DNA from: Pyrenochaeta sp. MPI-SDFR-AT-0127
Lineage: Eukaryota; Ascomycota; Dothideomycetes; Pleosporales; Cucurbitariaceae
Reading direction: 5' to 3'
Assembly: GCA_020747015.1 (NCBI GenBank)
Contig: JAGTJM010000014.1
Coordinates: forward strand, 558,001-622,000
Length of the DNA: 64,000 bases
The notes under the pieces were generated by a model, which did no database searches, was not told the origin of the DNA, and saw only the letters and a list, made by a program, of their open reading frames with translations. Each line of letters begins with the position of its first letter. The stretch's first letter is position 1. A program made the position numbers and the translations under genes. Shown here one piece after another: positions 56,765-64,000 of this stretch.

Positions 56765-57933
56765 ATGGCACTACGTATTGGACAAATCCTTCGCGGGGCC
56801 AAAGGAAACTATGAGCTGTTGTATCCGTTGAAGGGCTCCACTGTCTTCAAAGCCAAAGTCTTGTCTAGCTCTGCCACACAAGCAAAGTGGTGGGCCTCTA
56901 ACAATACAATCTATATCTCATCGCTCATCATTCCCATAGGGCCATGATCAAATCAGCCGCGACTGATAGCGAAAAAATGTGCTTAAGGCGCGAGATCCGC
57001 AATTACAGAATCGATGAGATTGCATCAAGCCCATATATCCGTGCATTGTACGACACCGTACAGTGGAATGAATCTCAAGATGATCCTCCATGTCTAGTAT
57101 TTGAATGGATGGATTACGACTTACGAGCTATAACTGCGCCAGAGTTCCGGAGCAATCCAAAGCTGCCAAAGGCCGTGTCTTATGGGGTTTTATCAGCACT
57201 TGATGTGTTTAGAACACTTGATGCTGTTCATACAGGTTAGATGCCCTGTTATATATCGTCATAGTACTAATGTGTTTAGATATCAACCCAAACAACATAT
57301 TTATCTCCTATATCAATGAAAGCCAGCCAGTCGCAAAGCTAGGGGACCTTGGGAACAGCAAGTGCTACTCCATATCCGATATCTCTAGCTAATTCTTATC
57401 TTTCTAGTGATTAAGGATAGCTTTACTAAACAACGTGCTCAATGCTTGCCGTGTAGAGCGCCGGAAGTCTGGCAGGGGCACTCGTGTCGACACGCTTCAG
57501 ATGTATGGTCGCTTGCTGTCACAGTTGGTATTCACCGCCGTCTCTATTAAGGGATAAGCTGACTTAGTAGTTAACGACCAAATTATCGCCACTTGGCCTA
57601 TTTGGTACTGGCGATAAGATCATTGAAGGCCATGCAGAGGCATGGTGCATTGCGAAAATCATGCGTCTTGTTGGCCCATTAGGCCCGCCTGTCAATTGCC
57701 AGTACAAAGAAGAGTTTGATCTTGCCGAAAAATTAGCGGTCATGGACCATGCGAGCGGTAAAATGAAGCTCATTGATCGACGCAATTGGCGTGAGGAGCT
57801 TCAAGACATCCCGGATCCCCCCGTCCCATCAGAGTTATTAGATTTCATTGAGTCTTTACTTGTTATTAATCCTGACAAGAGGCCCTCGGCGTCAGAAGCA
57901 TTGTTGCACCCTTATCTACAGCCTAGCATATAA
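56765..57933 (+). CDS. Divergent protein kinase-like protein, copy 2
   Basis: Paralogue of copy 1, 325 residues in five exons: 56765-56889, 56940-57235, 57280-57357, 57408-57523 and 57571-57933. The start MALRIGQILRGAKGNYELLY parallels copy 1. Motifs: VFKAKV; AMIKSA at the VAIK position; the hinge VFEWMDYDL; catalytic loop VHTDINPNNIF, where the usual Lys is Asn; DLG in place of DFG; RAPEVW; and the C-lobe INPDKRPSASEALLHPYL. The third intron (57358-57407) uses a GC donor, GCAAGT, with a GCTAAT branch and TTCTAG acceptor; the matching intron in copy 1 has GT. Loss of the loop Lys may weaken catalysis. Substrate unknown. Confidence 0.78.
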
Positions 57934-59174
57934 GACAACGACCTTATCGCGAAGTACTACGTTAAGTGAAATTTTGCAATAGTGTTAAAAAGAAGGGAAC
58001 TCGATGTTAATACAAGTTGCCTTTAGTGATGGTTTTGATCTTGAATAAACATCTCCCAAGAAACATACCGGTTAACAATAGTGCGGCCGTTGAGGGGAAA
58101 TTTACTCGTTTGGACGGCAATCGTTGTGATAGGATAGTGACCGTGTTACAGCATTCGTGTTACTCGTTGCAAACTCTATTGGCCATACTGCCGCTACATA
58201 GAAGGAGATTCATGCGCTCAACGTTTGCGGTTTTAATATCTACCTTCGAGTCCGTCTTGACGAGGACACTTCCAAGAGCCCTACATCATGGAATAATAGA
58301 CTAGATCCAATGGAGTGGAGAGGAATCCACACATTCTCGGCAAAAGCTCTGCGGTGCTGAAGGAAAATAGACTGGACCACCTTCAGCAAGCGTTGCTTTC
58401 GCAGTGAGTAAGACTGTAATGAAGACGTTACTAATCTACGGAATTTGCAAAGCATGAGACCCTTGTGGCACAGTAGCTAGCAGATTCTAGTGTCCAACCT
58501 TAGAAGGCACATCAAAGTTTGTATGTCGATCGCGGGGTCTGCCAAGTATATGAATCGTGTCTATCAACTGCGTAATCTGGCTCTCAACTAAGAAAAGTAC
58601 GACCTGTACCATGAAATTTTCAAAGGCTCATTTAGCGTGCACTGACACCAGTCCAAACTGAAATGTATTTCAGCGGGTATGGGAGATCCAATTGAAGGCG
58701 GAAGAACTATTTCTGTCGAAACAAAGAGTATTCCAAACACGAAGGCACAGTTACCCGCTGACAATATATTATGGGGCTAAGAGGGTCTTGTCTGTACTCC
58801 AGGGCGCATGGATAATGATTGGGAGGAAAAGGTTTTTACGGTGAGGCACAGTTACCCGCTCAGCAACGTGATAGCGCTTAGGAAATCTGATCCGCAATAC
58901 GAGAGCATATACCTAATCCTTGAACAGATGAAGATATTCATAATGCGGCGTAACTATGACAAGCGCTTGATACCTACTTGTGGGGTTGAGTCGAACTATT
59001 TTATGGCGGCGCAATCTGCGTCCGACATTGCTATATAAACTGGCCATTTGCATCAACTGCGTCCTCAAATCCATTATCAAGCATTCATCCCATCGTTCCC
59101 TCGCTACAGCTCTGTTAAGTTATATTTTTTCATTCACGCACTCGAACATCTTCCCATCCTTAAAATAAGCCACT
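57934..59174. other. Intergenic region inside module 2, with a short duplication
   Basis: About 1.2 kb. AGGCACAGTTACCCGCT occurs at 58743-58759 and again at 58844-58860, with looser similarity after each copy. A 76-residue plus frame (58808-59038) spans the second copy but has no recognisable domain. Confidence 0.45.
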
Positions 59175-59623
59175 ATGTCAGCCAGTATGACTACCCGCTT
59201 CATGAGAAATGCCGTTGTCGCTGGCCGTCAGGTTTCAATTTATGTTGCTACCGAGATCCGGCACGCCGGCATCAAGCGGGCTATCGATTCGGTCGATCAA
59301 GGCCGCCTGAACGATACCATAAATAGGGTAGCCGACGCACTAACAGGCAACACACTGCTCTCAACCATTGAAGCGAGTAGAGTCCAGAAAGTTGTCATTA
59401 CGTTTGTAACCCGTTGGAAAGCAAAGATTATTTAATTGACGATATCAGTTCCCTCGATCACGAAAGTCCCGCAGACCCAGAAACGCACAGTACAGTTATT
59501 CTTGAAGATCTCCAGGGTGGTTTCGTTGGCACAGGACACGTTACTAAAGACACGAACAAGCAACAGGTGGGCTTTGATTTCAGACACACTCTTAGCCAAT
59601 TGAAACATACTAACTATTTATAG
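59175..59623 (+). CDS. Small two-part protein B, paralogue of 53088-53505
   Basis: About 133 residues, exons 59175-59401 and 59449-59623. The start is MSASMTTRFMRNAVVAGRQV; an amphipathic helical part follows (IKRAIDSVDQGRLNDTINRV) up to VQKVVI. The 47-nt intron 59402-59448 (GTTTGT...TATCAG) falls inside the next Thr codon, the same position, phase and length as in paralogue A. The second exon has LDHESPADPETHSTV then GTGHVTKDT, aligned with MSHQSPGDPNAHYSV then KGKHVAENPS in A. There is no signal peptide. It lies 1.2 kb downstream of kinase copy 2, mirroring A and copy 1. Function unknown. Confidence 0.6.
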
Positions 59624-61507
59624 GGGGCTCGTTGAGAGGAAACAGTAACTGAAGGGTCTTGCGGTAGAGCTCGGACGTTTGTCTTCCTGTCTCCGGCCGC
59701 GCCTTTGAACTGGAGGAAGTTAAGATGAATTTTGTTGGAGTGGGCATTCTGCTTATTTTCATAGGCGATTATACTATTTTGCAACAATTATCTTACACTA
59801 AGCTCTAGTTGTAGTACCAACCCAATGAGATTATCGTACTATACTATACAAGTTGTAGCGTTAGTTCCTTCGGTCTTCTAAATCATCCTCTAAGCTACCC
59901 TATTTTGGACTCTTGTATTATCTTTCTAGGCTGCACTGGTTATATCAGTAGCATCGTCTTTACATAGGGTTTTCTTAGAATATAAATGAAAAGTCATTTT
60001 CATAATTCGCAGCGTATTGCAGAAGTCGGGATTAGATTATGTCACCTATTTACTACTGTTGTATAGCCAATTTCTCTGTCCTAAAAAGAAGATCTCTTAA
60101 TAGAACTAGTTGCTGCTTTGCTACACTGCTTTAAGACGATGTAGTTAACCCTTATTTTTAGCAAAGTCAATCTTTAGATGAAGATAAAACAGCGGGATCT
60201 ATACAAGAACAACCACTACCTACGCACGCTCAAGGTAACCTGGCGTAAAGCGCTTCTCAAAACCCTTGAGTGGCTACCTAGCGTAGGGTATGTTCTTGTC
60301 GTGCGAGACTGCATTGATGCGACACATTTCCTTTTCCAGAGACTTGTGATTTGGGGAAGACCAAATGAAAAGCATGCCATGATTGCGCAATCGCTAGGTA
60401 CAAAAGAAAAGAATCAGATACTGTGTAGTAAGATACTGGACAAAAGCCTAGGTAGCCGCAACATAGGCGGGTCTTAAACAAGTGTCGACAAATGCAGGAG
60501 TAAGGGTAAATACATGTAGACGACAGGCCTAGTTCGAGACAAACAATAGTAAGTTCTGCGATACTGGAACGGCAACTTGTCTCAGTATTGACTAAGCGAG
60601 ATCTATGTGCTATTGCTTCTTTAAGCTCGCTCATAGTGAAGCTCTGCGGTTGCAAAAGACCATGTACATCAGCCTTGTTGCAAGTGGCGCACAGCACTGG
60701 ATGTAGATATGTTGCCGGCTTGCTGTCCACTACAACAGTGGCGGTGGCTTTCATTGCGTGATGAAGCAGGCGAATACTCGCTGTCTCAGCCTCGAAATCA
60801 CGCCTGGTATAACAATGCAATCCGGATTTAAACTGAAACGTGGCTAATGCATGGGCTCGCTCAGTGAAATGTTTTCCCTTATACTCACGTCTAACAACCG
60901 GGGCATCTGGCCACTTAAAGTGGGATATAACCCCCAGAACTCTATGTACCCCGCAAGATACTGAAGTTCGCTTATTACAAAGTGATAAGGATACCATCCG
61001 GTTGAGCTTGTAAGGCTGAAGTATAAATCCGTTGCCTGATGCGGTCAACTCGGTGTATTGATTGAATCACTTCTCACTAAGCTTTCCTCTTATATTACAT
61101 GCGCATCCTGTAGTTCTTTAGCCTGTAATTAATACCTCCTAACTATATGGAAGCCCTTGGGAATATGTATAGTATCTATTCCCAAGTGATCATAATTAGC
61201 TAAACTTGTGCTTACCTATAACAACTCTATTCTTAAGCGATCTTGGAGCTGAATGCTTCCATGTAAATCCGGATATCTGAAATGTAATGCAACTGACAAC
61301 ATTTCATTGACTTCAGCCCTGTGCAGGACGAATGTGGCATAGCTACATTGGGTGCATCAGGCTGAACCTCAAAATATCAGCGCGAGCAATACACGCACAC
61401 ATGCGACGACACCGATGAACCGACGGCAAAACTGAATTAGCTAACAAATCTGATAATCACAATTCCATTCTCCAATCTCTTGGATCTAGCTTACGTAAAA
61501 GAAGTTC
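59624..61507. other. Intergenic region, no firm gene
   Basis: About 1.9 kb. The minus strand is open from 61048 to 60278 (256 codons) but begins with TTG and shows no domain; a few features such as CNKADVH and HHAMKATATVVV are not diagnostic. It may be a decayed gene. The stretch 59750-60170 is T/A-rich and non-coding. Confidence 0.4.
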
Positions 61508-63615
61508 ATGGAAGGCACATCTTTGGGCGCAGAATTTCAGCACGAACCTCTACCGGACTCAACTTCACATATACGATTACTGGAGATCTTGAGAGTCGAT
61601 TCTGAGGATCGAATTGTATGTCGCCTCACAGCTTGGCCTATCAACGATGCGCCAAAGTATTATGCATTATCGTATGTGTCTCGTAGCACAAGTGACACGT
61701 TCCATGCTGACCTCGTTATGTTGTTGTCAGATATACCTGGGGTGAATCGAACTCCAGTAGTCTTGTAATAATAAATGAAGGTGTATTTGCAGCCGGGGCA
61801 AATTGCATCTATGCTCTGCAACAAGCGTATGCCTCGGAGGCAAGCGAATTCTTCTGGGTTGATGCCCTTTGCATCGATCAAAAGAGTACGCAAGAGAAGA
61901 ACCATCAAGTAGCAATGATGGGTCAGATATATGCAAGAGCAGTGCATGTATTTGCATGTGTTGGGCCGCACACAGACAGTAGCAAGTCTTTGTTTGAGAT
62001 TATCGACAAGAATCGCCCTTTCTTTACCAGCATACACGCACTCACCCACGAGCCCAGCATTGGCAGTACACGTTACTGGGTAATATCAAATCCTATTCTG
62101 AAGACTTCATGGCTTGCGCTCAGATGCTTCTTTGCCATGAATGCTCGAACAAGACAATCACTAGCAAGCGCATTCATTGCCTTTATGGAACGTCCATACT
62201 TCTCGAGAGTTTGGGTTCTTCAAGAGTTGCATCTAGCCTCAAAGATCTCTCTGTGTTGTGGAATGGATATTCGTTCGTTCGACTACCTTCTAGCTGTGAG
62301 CATGTTGGTGGACTTCTGGATCAATCAAGGTAGTTATGTGTACGCCTTACGCGGTATTGCCTGGGCTGTTGTATCAGTACTGTCTCGACAATCATGGATT
62401 ATGCGTCGGCAGACATCTTGCATATCTTTGCAGGACGATATCCATGACATACGACCACAAAGCGGCTGTCTAGCTCTGGCGTCTGGCGTTCGAGGGCGTC
62501 GTCGGTTAGCAGAAGTTTTGGAGGCTATGCAGCACTTTCAATGTACCGACATTCGAGATAGGCTATTCGGCATCCTGGCTTTGGTCGACTGGCGTGGCGG
62601 TCCTGTGCCGGAACCGGATTACGGAAAAGACAGTTATGAGGTCGCCGTCATGGTTCTAAACCTGTATCTTGAGAATGCAGCACACGCACCAATCTCAGGA
62701 ATGGTCGTTGAATGGCCCCGTCGGCTTTGCGAGATTTTCGAAATTAGACTAGGGCGAGGAGCGATGTGTAAGGCTATAGGCGAACGATATTACGATCGCC
62801 AGATACCGAGCCAAATTTCTTTGACATGTGCATATATCGACTCGAGGTCTACCAGAAGACTCAGTTCTTATACCGACGAACGGAAAACATACATCCAAAT
62901 GCCAGATACCACGGAACGGGACCTCCGAGGCCATCCACGAGACACGTGGTACGGAGTACGGCTTCGTAATATTCGTGACGTTGGACAGAGCTCAACCATC
63001 CTTCAGTCAAACTACCTCTGCTGTGCAGCCCATAGCTCAAAACATGCAATCCACCCTAGACGCCCACCCGTTGGAATCGTTGATCAAAAAGGTAGCCTTT
63101 TTGCCCATGCACCGGACACTACGCGACCAACGGACTGGCTCTTGATCAGCGAAGGAGGATCATTGAGCGAACAGGATGCTATGATGGTTGTAGTCAGAGT
63201 ATCTGATCCAGACTCTGGCATCTATACAATCATTGGCCAAGCTTGTATGAATCACGAGTACGGAGAGAACATTGTTCCTTTTCTCGACTGGGAATACTTT
63301 GGGTCAAGGTGGCACACAGAGGACCTGTTCCTTCTTGACTGGGCCTACGTCAATCGCGCGTCGTGCATACAGACAACTGAGACAATTGCTGATTGGCTCT
63401 GGATTAATATTTGTGCCCGTGGGGGCTCATCATGTTTCTTTGGCCCCTCTACACAGCCACGGATCGAGTATGACCTTGGCGGCAAAACTCCTCACTATAA
63501 CCGAAAAAGTGTTGACCTAATTGATTTTGACCCTGATAATTTTTCAATTTCCCGCTCCCAGCTTCTAGGAATCGAGCTGGGCGGACTCTTCTTTTCGGAT
63601 GACGAGGACCTTTAA
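61508..63615 (+). CDS. HET-domain (heterokaryon incompatibility) protein
   Basis: Fungal HET-domain protein of 682 residues, two exons: 61508-61671 and 61731-63615. Intron 61672-61730 (GTATGT...TTGTCAG) splits the Ser codon of the signature YALSYTWGES. Further HET motifs follow: EFFWVDALCIDQKSTQEKNHQV, then MMGQIYARAVHVFACVG, and later YFSRVWVLQEL. The rest is a long variable C-terminal region without an NLR, WD40 or ankyrin module. HET proteins trigger cell death when unlike strains fuse; the partner is not evident. No stop or shift interrupts it. The start Met 61508 is followed by an ordinary HET-protein N-terminus (RLLEILRVDSEDRIVCRL). Confidence 0.92.
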
Positions 63616-64000
63616 AACGGGGTTCATCTTAAAAATCCTAGATTCGAAAAATCATACTTGTCTATCAGTTCGATGCACCGAATGCATCTGGCTCTTGGCG
63701 CATATGCTTTTCTTTTTCGAATAGTGCACAGCTTGATAATGGCTATGGACGATAAAGTATAAATGTCTTTCCTTGATGCACATGTTGGCTGAACCTATCA
63801 AGACCGCTAAATGAAGCCATGTTGTCAAATCTCCGTCCATGCGGCTATTCGCTCGTGTGCAAACAACCAGTCTATATTTGATGCAAATATGTGCGATATC
63901 GGAGCATGAGTGAGCCCTAAATTCCCTTATCTCGTCGCCTATTTGTTTGATGGTGGGTGAGAGAATATATTGGACTCCGCTATAGTACTATATTGCAGTA
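63616..64000. other. Window end, no gene seen
   Basis: About 385 bp after the HET gene; only short unsupported frames. Confidence 0.45.

Noticed and set aside
60278..61048. 256-codon open minus frame
   Set aside because: Begins with TTG rather than ATG, has no recognised domain and no clear splice structure; left as unsupported, possibly a decayed gene.
1..64000. Search for CRISPR arrays, tRNA and rRNA genes
   Set aside because: None seen by eye on either strand; a tRNA scan program could still find a diverged or intron-containing tRNA.

Overview
The window is nuclear DNA of a filamentous ascomycete. Genes carry short introns (about 44-100 nt) with GT-AG borders and CTAAC/CTGAC-like branch sites. 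The gene set is typical of the group: a DUF3176 membrane protein, a HET-domain protein, a PL20 glucuronan lyase and chromodomain retroelements. C-to-T (RIP-like) damage is confined to one transposon. Dothideomycetes, probably Pleosporales, is my inference from overall protein character; it is not proven.

Layout. 1-4.5 kb: no recognisable gene. 4.5-16.8 kb: conserved core genes, namely an HMG-box protein, GINS subunit Psf1, the splicing DEAD-box helicase Prp5 divergent from ribosome-biogenesis factor Erb1, and a bHLH factor. 18.4-30.2 kb: metabolic and accessory genes, namely an MFS transporter, an NAD(P)-binding protein, a secreted Hsp70-like protein, an HNH-like/APH fusion, a cupin whose start codon appears split by an intron, and a secreted PL20 lyase.

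32.4-45.6 kb: a DUF3176 gene is cut in two by a 10.9-kb nested insertion. The outer element is a hAT transposon with an 8-bp target duplication (TATGTGTC) and 16-bp inverted ends. Its transposase, on the minus strand, is wrecked by Trp-to-stop, Cys-to-Tyr and Asp-to-Asn changes typical of RIP. Inside it sits an unmutated 7.1-kb Ty3/Gypsy chromovirus with apparently identical 298-bp LTRs and a 5-bp duplication (GTAGG). This element shows a TATA box and a 13-nt self-complementary primer site (Tf1-like self-priming), a slippery heptamer GGGAAAC followed by a GC-rich hairpin at the gag/pol overlap, and an antisense ORF between pol and the 3' LTR. The order of events can be read: hAT insertion, RIP, then a recent Gypsy insertion.

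46.4-48.9 kb: a large protein I do not recognise. 51-59.6 kb: a kinase island. Two paralogous divergent kinase genes are each followed by a member of a small two-exon-block protein family, in the same order and strand, with an SRPK-like kinase broken by one in-frame TGA between them. Shared intron positions support duplication of the two-gene module, which is the best candidate here for an undescribed system. 61.5-63.6 kb: an intact HET-domain gene. I saw no tRNA, rRNA or CRISPR array.
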